Shown: positions 26,873-36,269, numbered from the stretch's first letter. The stretch: 64,000 bases of DNA from Phocoenobacter atlanticus (GCF_030764225.1 NZ_JASAXH010000012.1), one strand, 5' to 3'. Notes: a model not told the origin generated them from the letters alone. A program made the numbers and translations.

Positions 26873-27493
26873 ATGAGTCAATTTTTTTATATCCATCCAG
26901 ATAATCCACAACAACGTTTGATTAATCAGGCAGTGGAAATTATTAAGCAAGGTGGAGTAATTGTATATCCAACAGATTCAGGCTATGCATTAGGTTGTGG
27001 TATCGGAGAGAAACGAGCGATAGATAAAATTGTAGAAATTCGTAAATTACCTCAAAATCATAATTTTACATTGGTTTGCAGTGATTTATCAGAGCTATCA
27101 AATTATGCGTTAGTGACCAATGTTTCCTATCGTTTAATTAAAAATAACGTGCCAAATCCCTACACTTTTATTCTTCCTGCGACCAAAGAAGTACCACGTC
27201 GTTTATGGACGAAGCGTAAAACTATAGGTATTCGAGTGCCTAAAAATAATATTGCATTGGCTTTATTACAAACCTTGGGTGAGCCGATTTTATCTTGTTC
27301 ACTAATGTTACCAGATGAAGAGATTACCCAATCTGATCCTGATGAAATCAGAAATTATTTAGAACGTCGAGTAGAATTGATTATTCACGGAGGGTATTTA
27401 GGACAAACCCCCACGACAGTGATTGATTTAACAGACGATACACCAATGATTATTCGTGAAGGAATGGGCGATTTAACGCCTTTCTTAGCATAA
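26873..27493 (+). CDS. yciO: YciO-type threonylcarbamoyl-AMP synthase-like protein
   Basis: The product has 206 residues, the exact length of E. coli YciO. The Sua5/YciO/YrdC core is visible: GGVIVYPTDSGYALGCG, IRKLPQNHNFTLVC, and the C-terminal QTPTTVIDLTDDTPMIIREGMGD. This fold binds ATP, threonine and bicarbonate to make threonylcarbamoyl-AMP for tRNA t6A; the YciO branch is less active and its exact role is uncertain. It lies between thiI and rluB, both RNA-modification genes. Confidence 0.9.
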   Translation: MSQFFYIHPDNPQQRLINQAVEIIKQGGVIVYPTDSGYALGCGIGEKRAIDKIVEIRKLPQNHNFTLVCSDLSELSNYALVTNVSYRLIKNNVPNPYTFILPATKEVPRRLWTKRKTIGIRVPKNNIALALLQTLGEPILSCSLMLPDEEITQSDPDEIRNYLERRVELIIHGGYLGQTPTTVIDLTDDTPMIIREGMGDLTPFLA

Positions 27494-27544
27494 AAATAAT
27501 TAATAACCGACGCTTGTGAAAGCGACAACCAAAAGGAAAGACAA

Positions 27545-28498
27545 ATGAAAAATTTGCAAAAAAAGACCACAAACCGACCGCTTAGATCTGCACCAAAAAC
27601 AGCAGTGAAAAAAGTAGAAGTGCCATTAGAGAAGAAGACTAAAGAAAAGGCAGCAGAGGGAGAGAAACTGCAAAAAATCTTAGCGAGAGCAGGTAAGGGT
27701 TCTCGTCGTGAATTAGAAAAAGTGATTGAGCAGGGGCGAGTTAGTGTCGATGGAAAAATTGCACAATTAGGCGATCGAGTTCAATTAAGTAATGGTACAA
27801 AAATCCGTATGGATGGTCACATTGTTTACTTAAAAAATACCGAGAAAGAGGTTTGCCGTGTTTTAATGTATTACAAACCAGAGGGAGAACTTTGTACTCG
27901 ATCTGATCCAGAAGGTCGTGCGACGGTTTTTGATCGTTTGCCTCGTTTAACAGGTTCAAGATGGATTGCGGTTGGGCGTTTAGATATTAATACTTCAGGA
28001 TTATTACTCTTTACTACCGACGGTGAATTAGCTAATCGTTTAATGCATCCAAGCCAAGAAGTGGAACGTGAGTACTCAGTACGTGTGTTTGGAAATGTGG
28101 ATGACGCAATGTTACAACGTTTACGTAAAGGCGTTCAACTTGAAGATGGAATGGCAAACTTTAAACAAATCAAAGCAACAGGCGGTGCAGGTATCAACCA
28201 ATGGTTTGATGTGACACTAACGGAAGGGCGAAATAGAGAAGTTCGTCGTTTATGGGAATCTCAAGAGGTTCAGGTGAGCCGTTTGATCCGTATTCGTTAT
28301 GGTAATATTAAATTACAAAAGGGCTTACCTCGTGGCGGTTGGGAGGAAATGGATTTACAAAAAGTCAATTATTTACGTGAGTTAGTAGGCTTACCTCCTG
28401 AAACAGAATCAAAAATAGATGTGACTAAAAATCGTCGTAGAACGAATATTCGCCAAATTAGAAAATCAGTGAAACAGCATCAAAAATATAGAAAATAA
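27545..28498 (+). CDS. rluB: 23S rRNA pseudouridine(2605) synthase RluB
   Basis: The product has 317 residues. An S4 RNA-binding domain (KLQKILARAGKGSRRELEKVIEQGRVSVDG) is followed by the pseudouridine synthase domain with the catalytic-Asp motif GRLDINTSGLLLFTTDG and the NREVRRLWESQ motif. The short basic tails at both ends are usual for RluB. The yciO-rluB order is the same as in E. coli. A USS hairpin terminator follows. Confidence 0.93.
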   Translation: MKNLQKKTTNRPLRSAPKTAVKKVEVPLEKKTKEKAAEGEKLQKILARAGKGSRRELEKVIEQGRVSVDGKIAQLGDRVQLSNGTKIRMDGHIVYLKNTEKEVCRVLMYYKPEGELCTRSDPEGRATVFDRLPRLTGSRWIAVGRLDINTSGLLLFTTDGELANRLMHPSQEVEREYSVRVFGNVDDAMLQRLRKGVQLEDGMANFKQIKATGGAGINQWFDVTLTEGRNREVRRLWESQEVQVSRLIRIRYGNIKLQKGLPRGGWEEMDLQKVNYLRELVGLPPETESKIDVTKNRRRTNIRQIRKSVKQHQKYRK

Positions 28499-28511
28499 TT
28501 AAGTTATAAAT

Positions 28512-28574
28512 AAGCGGTCACTTACTTCAAAGAATTTGCAAATTTTTGAAATAATGTTACCGCTTGTTTTTTTG
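28512..28574 (+). terminator. USS-based terminator after rluB
   Basis: AAGCGGT at 28512 pairs with ACCGCTT at 28559-28565, with extra pairing through the A/T-rich inner sequence, and is followed by a run of T (GTTTTTTTG). This is the family's usual double use of uptake signals as terminators. Confidence 0.7.
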
Positions 28575-28592
28575 TTTTATTAGGTAAAAAAG

Positions 28593-28904
28593 ATGAAAAC
28601 ACAAATTCGCCAACATTTGAATGAACTACAAATTGCGATGCAATTACATCATCTATGGGAAAGCATCAGTCCTTCTCCACAAGATTTAGCGAACGATCAA
28701 CCTTTTTGTATTGGAACATTGTCTGCAACACAGTGGTTACAATGGATCTTTATTCCAAGAATGAATGCGTTACTTGATGCAAATGCAGAATTACCTGTTA
28801 ATTTTTCAATTACTCCTTACTTAGAAGAAGCATTGAAAAATGAAAAATATTTAACTCAACTATGTGAGCCAATTCAACATATTGAAAAGAAATTAAGTCG
28901 TTAA
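28593..28904 (+). CDS. yqcC: YqcC-family protein (DUF446)
   Basis: The product has 103 residues, all helical: LNELQIAMQLHHLWES, FCIGTLSATQWLQWIFIPRMNALL, and PVNFSITPYLEEAL are the family marks. Function is not known. Its TAA overlaps the truC ATG by one base, the conserved yqcC-truC arrangement of gamma-proteobacteria, so the two are almost certainly co-translated. Confidence 0.9.
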   Translation: MKTQIRQHLNELQIAMQLHHLWESISPSPQDLANDQPFCIGTLSATQWLQWIFIPRMNALLDANAELPVNFSITPYLEEALKNEKYLTQLCEPIQHIEKKLSR

Positions 28905-29617
28905 TGGAATTAGATATTTTATATCAAGATAATGATCTTGTCGCAATCAATAAACCAGCAGGAATGTTAGTGCATCGTAGTTGGTTAGATAAACACGAGA
29001 CGGTGTTTGCAATGCAAACCTTACGAGATCAAATCGGACAACACGTATTTCCTATTCATCGCTTAGATCGTCCAACATCTGGCGTATTACTTTTTGCATT
29101 AAACAGTGAAATGGCTCGTTTAATAAGTGAACAATTTCAACAACATCAAGTTCAAAAAAGTTATTTGGCACTGGTACGAGGTTATCTTCACGATGAAGGA
29201 AGAATTGATTATCCTCTTAAAGTACAATTAGATAAAATTGCAGATAAATTTTCACAACCTAAAGAGCCACAAGAAGCGATAACGGACTATCAAAGTTTAA
29301 AACAAGTTGAAATGCCTTATCCTGCGGGCAAGCATCAAACCGCTCGTTATTCTCTTGTTAAATTATTTCCAAAAACAGGGCGAAAACATCAATTAAGACG
29401 TCATTTAAAACATTTATTTCATCCTATTATTGGGGATACCTGTTATGGTGACCTACATCAAAATAGGGCATTTTCAGAAAACAGTGGCTGTCATCGTCTT
29501 TTCCTACATTCTCATTCTTTAAGTTTTGTACACCCTAAAACGTTGCAAAAAATTGAAATTATCGCCCCGCTTGATCAACAGTGGCAAAACGCATTTGAGT
29601 TTTTTGGGTGGACGTAA
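28904..29617 (+). CDS. truC: tRNA pseudouridine(65) synthase TruC
   Basis: The product has 237 residues, an RluA-family synthase without an S4 domain. The catalytic motif is HRLDRPTSGVLLFAL with Asp55, and the family motif GRKHQLRRHLKHLFHPIIGD follows. It modifies U65 of certain tRNAs. The start overlaps the yqcC stop (TAATG). The mioC/yqcA-type flavodoxin that often follows in other genomes is absent here. Confidence 0.93.
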   Translation: MELDILYQDNDLVAINKPAGMLVHRSWLDKHETVFAMQTLRDQIGQHVFPIHRLDRPTSGVLLFALNSEMARLISEQFQQHQVQKSYLALVRGYLHDEGRIDYPLKVQLDKIADKFSQPKEPQEAITDYQSLKQVEMPYPAGKHQTARYSLVKLFPKTGRKHQLRRHLKHLFHPIIGDTCYGDLHQNRAFSENSGCHRLFLHSHSLSFVHPKTLQKIEIIAPLDQQWQNAFEFFGWT

Positions 29618-29741
29618 ATAACCAGAATTTAAATGAAGGGTGATAAAATTTGCAAAAAATCCTCAAAATGTTACCGCTTATTTTGTTATACTTAGTACCA
29701 AATCTTATTTTAATAATTTATCTAACCAGCAAGAGGATACT

Positions 29742-31136
29742 ATGCTCAAAATTTACAACACTTTAAAACGTGAAAAAGAAGAATTTAAACCTATCAACCC
29801 AAATAAAATTGGCATTTATGTCTGCGGTGTAACGGTTTATGATCTTTGTCATTTTGGACACGGTAGAACCTTTGTTTCTTTTGATGTGGCGGTGCGTTAT
29901 TTACGTTATTTAGGCTATGATGTGAAATATGTGCGTAACATTACCGATGTGGACGATAAAATCATCAAACGTTCCCTTGAAAATAACGAAACCTGTGATG
30001 AATTAGTGGAAAGAATGGTCGTAGAAATGCACAAAGATTTTGATGCATTAAATATTTTACGCCCTGATGTTGAACCACGCGCCACGCAACATATTGCTGA
30101 AATTATCGCAATGGTGGAACGCTTAATCGCCAAAGGACACGCTTATGTGTCAGAAGATGGCGATGTGATGTTTAGCGTACCAAGTTTTAAAAATTACGGG
30201 GCATTATCTCGCCAAGATTTAGAGCAATTACAAGCAGGTACAAGAGTTGAAATCAAAAGTATCAAACGCAACCCAATGGATTTCGTGCTTTGGAAAATGT
30301 CTAAGGAAAATGAACCGAGCTGGGATTCTCCGTGGGGTAAAGGTCGTCCAGGTTGGCATATTGAATGTTCGGCAATGAACAGCAAGGAACTTGGCGAGCA
30401 TTTTGATATTCACGGTGGCGGTGCCGATTTAATGTTCCCACACCACGAAAATGAAATTGCTCAATCTTGCTGTGCGAACGGTGGCGATTATGTGAACTAT
30501 TGGTTACACACAGGAATGCTCACCATTGATAAAGAAAAAATGTCAAAATCACTGGGGAATTTCTTTACCATTCGCACAATGTTAGAACGCTATGATGCGG
30601 AAAGTTTACGCTATTTCTTCCTTACCGCTCATTATCGTAGCTTACTTGATTACAGTGTAGAAAACCTAGATTTAGCTCGCACCGCCTTAGAGCGTTTATA
30701 CACCGCATTGCGTGGTTGTGATCTTGCTGTTTCTTTATCAGAAGAACAAGCGGTTATATTTGATCATTATATTGCAAATTTCAAAACCGCAATGGATGAT
30801 GATTTCAATACACCAGCAGCATTAGCGGTGTTGTTTGAAATGGCTCGTGAATTGAATAAATTGAAAAAAGAAAATCCACAACAAGCGAATTATTTAGCGG
30901 TTAGATTAAAAGAGTTAGCAGGCGTACTTGGGCTATTAGAACAAGATCCTGAAACCTTCTTACAAGGCGATAGCAACGATGATGAAGTGGCGGAAATCGA
31001 AGCCTTAATTAAACAACGTAATGACGCACGAGCGAATAAAGACTGGGCAAAAGCCGATGAAGCCCGTGATAAATTAACGGCAATGGGTATTGTGTTAGAA
31101 GACGGTGCAAACGGGACAACGTGGCGTAAAGCATAA
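29742..31136 (+). CDS. cysS: Cysteinyl-tRNA synthetase
   Basis: The product has 464 residues (E. coli 461). It is a class I synthetase with the zinc-binding YVCGVTVYD, the HIGH-like CHFGHGRTF, the ECSAMN/HHENEIAQS zinc and active-site segments, and KMSKSLGN. The ATG at 29742 has an AGAGGA site and gives the family N-terminus MLKIYNTLKREKE; a longer frame reaching back to 29640 is not part of the gene. It charges tRNA-Cys in the cytosol. Confidence 0.97.
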   Translation: MLKIYNTLKREKEEFKPINPNKIGIYVCGVTVYDLCHFGHGRTFVSFDVAVRYLRYLGYDVKYVRNITDVDDKIIKRSLENNETCDELVERMVVEMHKDFDALNILRPDVEPRATQHIAEIIAMVERLIAKGHAYVSEDGDVMFSVPSFKNYGALSRQDLEQLQAGTRVEIKSIKRNPMDFVLWKMSKENEPSWDSPWGKGRPGWHIECSAMNSKELGEHFDIHGGGADLMFPHHENEIAQSCCANGGDYVNYWLHTGMLTIDKEKMSKSLGNFFTIRTMLERYDAESLRYFFLTAHYRSLLDYSVENLDLARTALERLYTALRGCDLAVSLSEEQAVIFDHYIANFKTAMDDDFNTPAALAVLFEMARELNKLKKENPQQANYLAVRLKELAGVLGLLEQDPETFLQGDSNDDEVAEIEALIKQRNDARANKDWAKADEARDKLTAMGIVLEDGANGTTWRKA

Positions 31137-31180
31137 GCGGTTATATTTGATTATAAATTTGCAAATTTAGGGGACATCAA

Positions 31181-31654
31181 ATGAAACCACAAACCAATAT
31201 TTTATTTGTCTGCTTGGGTAATATCTGTCGCTCGCCAATGGCGGAATATATTATGCGACACAAAATTAAACAGGCTCATCTTGAAAATTGTATATCTACG
31301 GATAGTGCGGGGACATCAGGCTGGCACGATGGCGAAGATATGCACAAAGAAACAAAAAAGCAACTCGCTAAACATCAAATTGATAACTCTGGTTTTGTAA
31401 GCCGTAAAGTACAAAAACAAGATTGGGAAAAATTTGATTATATTGTTGCAATGGATAACCAAAATCTTAAAGATTTAGAGCGATTATTTGGTAAAAATAG
31501 AGATAAGTTATTTAATGTTACTTCGCTTTGCCCTGATTTAGCTTACGATCATATTCCTGATCCGTGGTACACAGGGAATTTTGATGAAACTTATCAATTA
31601 TTGGCTCAATGTTGTGAAGTTTTGTTGCAGAGAGTAAGAGGTAATTATATTTAG
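31181..31654 (+). CDS. Low-molecular-weight protein-tyrosine phosphatase
   Basis: The product has 157 residues. The P-loop CLGNICRS (CX5R, Cys11 and Arg17) is near the N-terminus and the general-acid loop DPWYTGNF near 126, the two signatures of the LMW-PTP family. It is cytosolic. In other bacteria such enzymes act on tyrosine kinases of capsule export or on arsenate; no kinase or capsule gene is nearby, so the substrate is unknown. It is followed by the second IgaA-like gene. Confidence 0.9.
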   Translation: MKPQTNILFVCLGNICRSPMAEYIMRHKIKQAHLENCISTDSAGTSGWHDGEDMHKETKKQLAKHQIDNSGFVSRKVQKQDWEKFDYIVAMDNQNLKDLERLFGKNRDKLFNVTSLCPDLAYDHIPDPWYTGNFDETYQLLAQCCEVLLQRVRGNYI

Positions 31655-31733
31655 CACAAAATAGGGTGGATTGTTAACTATTTTATAAAAATAACTGAAA
31701 CTGATATCCTCAGCAGATAACTAAGGAATTAAA

Positions 31734-33998
31734 ATGCAAAATATTATATTTATTGTTACGTTATTATTGGCTTTGTATGCTTTATATATTGGTGTTAAGC
31801 ATTTAGGTCGAGATATAAAAAGTCGTCATAAACTCAAACACCCTGAAAGTGCCATTCGTACGATTTCCCCACAAGAGAAAAAGTATCTTGCTCCGCATTT
31901 AAGAGTCCTTAATTTGTCTTTGGTTTCTGATGAGGTCTATCAGCTAGATAATGCAATAATTACCGCTGATGGCTATCGTTATCGTGGCACAGAAATTTTT
32001 AAAATGCGTGCAAATGGCATTGATATTTCCATTCCTGAACCGTTAAATTTATTCTGTGGCAATTCCAATACAATTGAGTATGTTGTGGCTAAGTTTGGAG
32101 TGGGTATTGTTGCGGTCGCCATTGCTATTAATGGTGAAGATTTGTTGTCAAATAGTATATATCGTTGGAAACCACAACCTGATGAACAAATACTTTCGAC
32201 ACGTTATGAAACCGCAACAGAATATAAAGTAAGACAAAGCAAAGAAGTGTACGTTTTAGGAGCGATTGCCTTTTTACTGACATTAATTGCTCTTTTATGT
32301 GCCAGTAATATGGAAGATTTACTGTGGTTTAACAGCACAATGATTTTGAGTGGCGTAATGCTAGTATTAATGCTGTTTGCAATTATTAAACGTAAATTTA
32401 AAATTTCATCACTTAAAAATATAGAAAAGGTCAAAGGAACATTACAAATAGTATCTGCAAACGCATTACAGAATATCAATATTGTAAAGGAAGTCGCTTT
32501 TATTGGTTTAAATCATCCTTATATTGTAAAAGATAAAAAATTACTTGAATTGGCTCAAAATACTTATTATCCAGAAAATTTGGCAATCGTTGAGTTAATG
32601 CCTACAAAAAAAGGGCAACCATACGAGCTAATTTCACTTTCAGATGATAAATCCATTGATAATATTTATAAAAATAAAATACCCCGCCCACATAAATGTT
32701 TAATTGTATTTACTCTAATAGCATTGAGTGGTTCAATTGGATTTTTTAATTCTGATTATACTTTGTTAGAAAATTTGGCTTATGCAAGAAGCTATTTATT
32801 AAATAATGAAATCACCAAACCTTTGGTTGTTCCTTTGCTTGATAGTGAAACCAAAACTTATCAAAGTGTTGATGAACTTATTGCTCAACCTCCAAAATTT
32901 GGTGATAAGCTTTCACTGTATAATATTGATAATCTGGATGTCGTTCTAAGATCTGAACAAAATCTATATAAGAAAAAGAGATTTCATATTGTTGAAAATA
33001 AAATTCATCTTAATCCTACTCAAAAATATATTCGTCCTGTCGTGCCTGAAATTTTAGACGTTTTAATTAAGGCAAATAATCATAAATTTGAGCAAATTCC
33101 TGAATTTGATATGTTAAATCACGCTGTATGGGGCTTTTATTACTTACCTGATTATTACAAAAAACACCCAATTACTTATCCGAATGATAAACAGAAAGAA
33201 GCACAAGTGGCAGAAGAAATTGTGGAATATTTTGAGAAAAAGTATGCAGGTGTTGAAGATTATTCAAGAAAGCTAAATAGTGAGCTTCTTAGAAAATATT
33301 TTAATAAGGATAAAAGTGTAGCAGTGATTAAAAATCCTAAGCGTTTAGTGAAATTATTGGATCAGGCGTGTATTGATACCCTGCCAAAATCTTGTGATAA
33401 ATTATATGAAGAATTAGCAAAGAAATTTTCTAATCCGTCAAATAACTATTTAGCAGGGCTTTATAAAACCTATCAAGGAAATACCATTCCTGTTGAAGAA
33501 TTTAAAAAATTATTGCAACAAGATCATCTTTTAATAATGCCAAGAACCATTGACCGCTTTAAATATGAGATTGCATATTGGGCAAAGAAAAATATCGAGC
33601 AAATTAAAGAAAATGGTAAATTTGATTTAGGTAAAAATCGTGGTGGCGTTATTTTAACAGGCAGTAAACAATCCTTTGCATCTGATTATACTTCTGGCTT
33701 TGTCTCTGATTATCACGGTTTGCAACATTGGACAATTAGTGATGAAATCGCAAAAATCCAAAAGCAACCTCAAAGCTTTAAAGGTGTAGTAACGAATATT
33801 GCTAAAGAAAAGGATACATTAGTGATTAATTTTATTGCTGATAGAAAATACCCTTATCTACAACGTCAAGGTTTTGCGATTATTCTTAGTGGGCTTTTAA
33901 GTTTACTGGTTTTCTTAATAACATTCATTGGGTATTTATTACCAAGTTTTTATCCACGCTCAAGATCAAAACAAACAAGCGGTCAGTTAGTGAGTTAA
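31734..33998 (+). CDS. IgaA/YrfF/UmoB-like inner-membrane protein, paralogue 2
   Basis: The product has 754 residues and is clearly related to the protein at 23195-25246: LSLVSDEVYQLDNA, NTIEYVVAKFG, STRYETATEYKVRQSK, EKVKGTLQ, CIDTLPKSCDKLYEEL and NRGGVILTG all have close counterparts. Topology is the same (TM1 3-20, TM2/3 about 171-219, TM4 about 323-342, C-terminal TM near 714-738). It is longer mainly in the periplasmic domain. The C-terminal end TSGQLVS is coded through an ACAAGCGGT uptake signal and is identical to that of the remnant at 34790-35086. Function unknown; see paralogue 1 for the basis of the family call. Confidence 0.65.
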   Translation: MQNIIFIVTLLLALYALYIGVKHLGRDIKSRHKLKHPESAIRTISPQEKKYLAPHLRVLNLSLVSDEVYQLDNAIITADGYRYRGTEIFKMRANGIDISIPEPLNLFCGNSNTIEYVVAKFGVGIVAVAIAINGEDLLSNSIYRWKPQPDEQILSTRYETATEYKVRQSKEVYVLGAIAFLLTLIALLCASNMEDLLWFNSTMILSGVMLVLMLFAIIKRKFKISSLKNIEKVKGTLQIVSANALQNINIVKEVAFIGLNHPYIVKDKKLLELAQNTYYPENLAIVELMPTKKGQPYELISLSDDKSIDNIYKNKIPRPHKCLIVFTLIALSGSIGFFNSDYTLLENLAYARSYLLNNEITKPLVVPLLDSETKTYQSVDELIAQPPKFGDKLSLYNIDNLDVVLRSEQNLYKKKRFHIVENKIHLNPTQKYIRPVVPEILDVLIKANNHKFEQIPEFDMLNHAVWGFYYLPDYYKKHPITYPNDKQKEAQVAEEIVEYFEKKYAGVEDYSRKLNSELLRKYFNKDKSVAVIKNPKRLVKLLDQACIDTLPKSCDKLYEELAKKFSNPSNNYLAGLYKTYQGNTIPVEEFKKLLQQDHLLIMPRTIDRFKYEIAYWAKKNIEQIKENGKFDLGKNRGGVILTGSKQSFASDYTSGFVSDYHGLQHWTISDEIAKIQKQPQSFKGVVTNIAKEKDTLVINFIADRKYPYLQRQGFAIILSGLLSLLVFLITFIGYLLPSFYPRSRSKQTSGQLVS

Positions 33999-34027
33999 AT
34001 TTTCAAAAATTATAAGGAAAAATTATA

Positions 34028-34726
34028 ATGAATAAAAAATTATTTAGGAATATAGTAATTTTTGGTTTTACTGTTTTTTTTACTCATTTTATAGGGTCTA
34101 AGGTTATCCATCTCATTTTTCCTAAAAATGATCTACCTAAGTATGTTAATTGTACTTTTTTTGAAGAAAATGCTAATAAAATGCCCAAGGTATTTACTAA
34201 TCTAAAAAAATATTCACCAGAAGAATATAACAAAGTATGTAATGCTTTTGGTAATAAAAAAATGTCTATTGAAAATAGTGATGAACTAGTGGGGCGTTTA
34301 AGTAATTTGATAGTAAAACAGTACCCTAAATCATCAGATGAAACAATTATAAAGATTGCTAATTTATCTGTTCAAACATTTGATTTGGCACAATCAAAAA
34401 GTGAAGAGGCTTGTTTGAAAGCATTAAATGGAGTAAATGAAAAAATCTTAAAAGAAGATGAATTATTTCAATTAATGAATGAGGTCGTAGTTACTTATAA
34501 TAAAGATATGGCTCTGCCAACGGAATTACAAGTAAAAGATGAATTAGAAGTTATATTTGAGAAGTTAGTATCTATTTATGGCAATGACCTTAAAGCTTGG
34601 GTTGATCCAACTTATGTCCTTAAAGATAAAACAACATATTGTAGAATAGCAAGAGATTTTCATAAAGAAGCTATTAAAAATAGAGCAATAAATACATTAA
34701 GGCTTAGATATAATGGTGATTTATAA
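34028..34726 (+). CDS. Hypothetical protein with N-terminal membrane anchor
   Basis: The product has 232 residues. An N-terminal hydrophobic helix (about 9-31, IVIFGFTVFFTHFIGSKVIHLIF) is followed by a charged, Lys/Glu-rich helical domain with four scattered Cys (in NCTFF, KVCNAF, EACLKA, TYCRIA). It is probably anchored with the domain outside the cytoplasm. I do not recognise a family. It sits 29 bases after IgaA-like paralogue 2, in the same direction, and just before the remnant of a third paralogue, so it may function with that cluster. Base composition is very A-rich. Confidence 0.6.
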   Translation: MNKKLFRNIVIFGFTVFFTHFIGSKVIHLIFPKNDLPKYVNCTFFEENANKMPKVFTNLKKYSPEEYNKVCNAFGNKKMSIENSDELVGRLSNLIVKQYPKSSDETIIKIANLSVQTFDLAQSKSEEACLKALNGVNEKILKEDELFQLMNEVVVTYNKDMALPTELQVKDELEVIFEKLVSIYGNDLKAWVDPTYVLKDKTTYCRIARDFHKEAIKNRAINTLRLRYNGDL

Positions 34727-34789
34727 ATAGAAATAATATTACAGAGGCAGTTCAACATTCTGTGTTACAGGATGTTATGCTCTTTCTGA

Positions 34790-35086
34790 GATATTTTAGA
34801 TAAAATTGTACCACATAATTTTTATAAAAGTGTTTTTGAAAATATCCAAAAAACACAATCTGCCAAAGGCAATATTTCAGGTGTCGTCAGTAGTGTTTCT
34901 TCAACAGCAAAGGGGACATTAAAGATTAATCTTATTGAACCAAATGAAATACAAAGCCGTATATCTTTGGCGGTTTTATGTGGTGATATATTGATTTTAC
35001 TGGTCTTTTTAATGGTCTTGATAAGTTATATTTTCCCAGTAAGATATCCAAAATCAAAACAAACAAGCGGTCAGTTAGTGAGTTAA
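34790..35086 (+). pseudogene. C-terminal remnant of a third IgaA-like gene
   Basis: The 98-codon stretch before the TAA aligns with paralogue 1 from about residue 590 to the end: DILDKIVP against GILNEIVP, ISGVVSSVSSTAKGTLKINLIEP against IAGVISKVSTTKGILTLDLIKP, and a C-terminal TM ending SYIFPVRYPKS. An in-frame TGA (34787-34789) closes the frame upstream and no start is available, so it is a decayed 3' end. The last 38 bases (35053-35090) are identical to 33965-34002 in paralogue 2. Confidence 0.8.
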
Positions 35087-35147
35087 ATTTGCAAGAATAT
35101 TTATGATTTGATGACATTAACACTGTTTGAAATAGTGTTGTTTTTGT

Positions 35148-35197
35148 AAATCCCTCTCTCCATTTATTAAAGGAAGTTAGGAGAGGGGATTTACAAA
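35148..35197. terminator. Long hairpin between the IgaA-like remnant and afuC
   Basis: GTAAATCCCTCTCTCC pairs with GGAGAGGGGATTTAC around a loop containing AAGGAAGTTAG. It lies between convergent transcription units and can terminate both. The CTCTCC/GTTAGGAGAGGGG style resembles the CCCTCC...GTTAGGAGGG hairpins at 9107 and 15506, so it may be a distant relative. Confidence 0.6.
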
Positions 35198-35210
35198 TCT
35201 AAGTTAGATT

Positions 35211-36269
35211 TTATTCTCTTGGTAATAAACACAAACCTGTATCAGAGAAGTGTAAATATATTTCAGTGATACTATCTTCAAAATCTTCTGGACTTAAATT
35301 AATAAGCAGTTCTTCACCGTGCCAAAGTGCGACAACTTCCCAGTGATTTCCCATATAAATTGCAGTTTTAATTTGGCATTTTTGTGCTTCTGTACCTTCC
35401 GCTTTTAAAGATACTGCTTCTGGACGAACACAAACTAAACATTCGCCATCTGGCACGTTAAATTGAGTAGCGTCATCTAAGGTAATATCATAACCATTTA
35501 CAGAGACCACATTGCCGTTTAAATGGGCTTTAAACATACTAGATTCGCCCATAAAGTTTGCGAGGAATAATGAATTAGGACGTAAATACAGCTCTTTAGC
35601 AGTACCTTTTTGCATTATTTTACCTTTGTGCATAACGATAACTTGATCTGATACCGCAAAGGCTTCTGTTTGATCGTGGGTAACGTATAGTGAGGTGATG
35701 CCTAAACGTTGTTGTAATTCACGGATACTTTCACGCATACTACGGCGTAAGTTTGCATCAAGGTTACTTAGTGGTTCATCAAATAACAAGACTTTTGGCT
35801 TAAGGATTAAAGCACGAGCTAAAGCGACTCGTTGTTGTTGTCCACCAGAGATTTGATCTACATAACGATCACCAAATCCTGCCAAATCAACTAATTCCAA
35901 TGCTTCTTCAATACGTTGCTTACGCTCTTCTTGTGGAACATTCAGCATTTTTAAGCCATATCCCACATTATCTGCAATAGACATATGTGGGAAAAGTGCA
36001 TAAGATTGGAATACGATACAAATATCACGGGTTTGGATAGAACTTTTTGTTACGTCTTCGCCATCAATAAAAATTTGTCCAGAGGTTGGTGTTTCTAATC
36101 CCGCAACTAAACGCAAAATTGTTGTCTTACCACAGCCAGATGGACCGAGTAAAGTTGTCATTGTTCCACGCTCAATTTCTAAATTTAGATCATCAATAAC
36201 CACCGCTTTACCAAAGGCTTTGGTAACATTTTTTAATACTAAAAATTGTTTATCATTTGTTTTATTCAT
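35211..36269 (-). CDS. afuC: ABC importer ATPase AfuC/FbpC-like
   Basis: The product has 352 residues. It has Walker A GPSGCGKT at 42-49, Q-loop VFQSYALFPH, signature ISGGQQQR, Walker B LLFDEP with SNLD, and the switch THDQTEAFAVSD. A C-terminal TOBE-like domain (about 240-352) places it in the CUT1/Fbp class of importers. It powers the permease encoded 16 bases upstream. Databases often call this family ferric-iron importers, but the Afu system of A. pleuropneumoniae was shown to move hexose phosphates. Confidence 0.88.
   Translation of the reverse strand: MNKTNDKQFLVLKNVTKAFGKAVVIDDLNLEIERGTMTTLLGPSGCGKTTILRLVAGLETPTSGQIFIDGEDVTKSSIQTRDICIVFQSYALFPHMSIADNVGYGLKMLNVPQEERKQRIEEALELVDLAGFGDRYVDQISGGQQQRVALARALILKPKVLLFDEPLSNLDANLRRSMRESIRELQQRLGITSLYVTHDQTEAFAVSDQVIVMHKGKIMQKGTAKELYLRPNSLFLANFMGESSMFKAHLNGNVVSVNGYDITLDDATQFNVPDGECLVCVRPEAVSLKAEGTEAQKCQIKTAIYMGNHWEVVALWHGEELLINLSPEDFEDSITEIYLHFSDTGLCLLPRE

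Noticed and set aside
34932..35123. Minus-strand frame of 63 codons
   Set aside because: It is antisense to the IgaA-like remnant and shows no ribosome site or family features.
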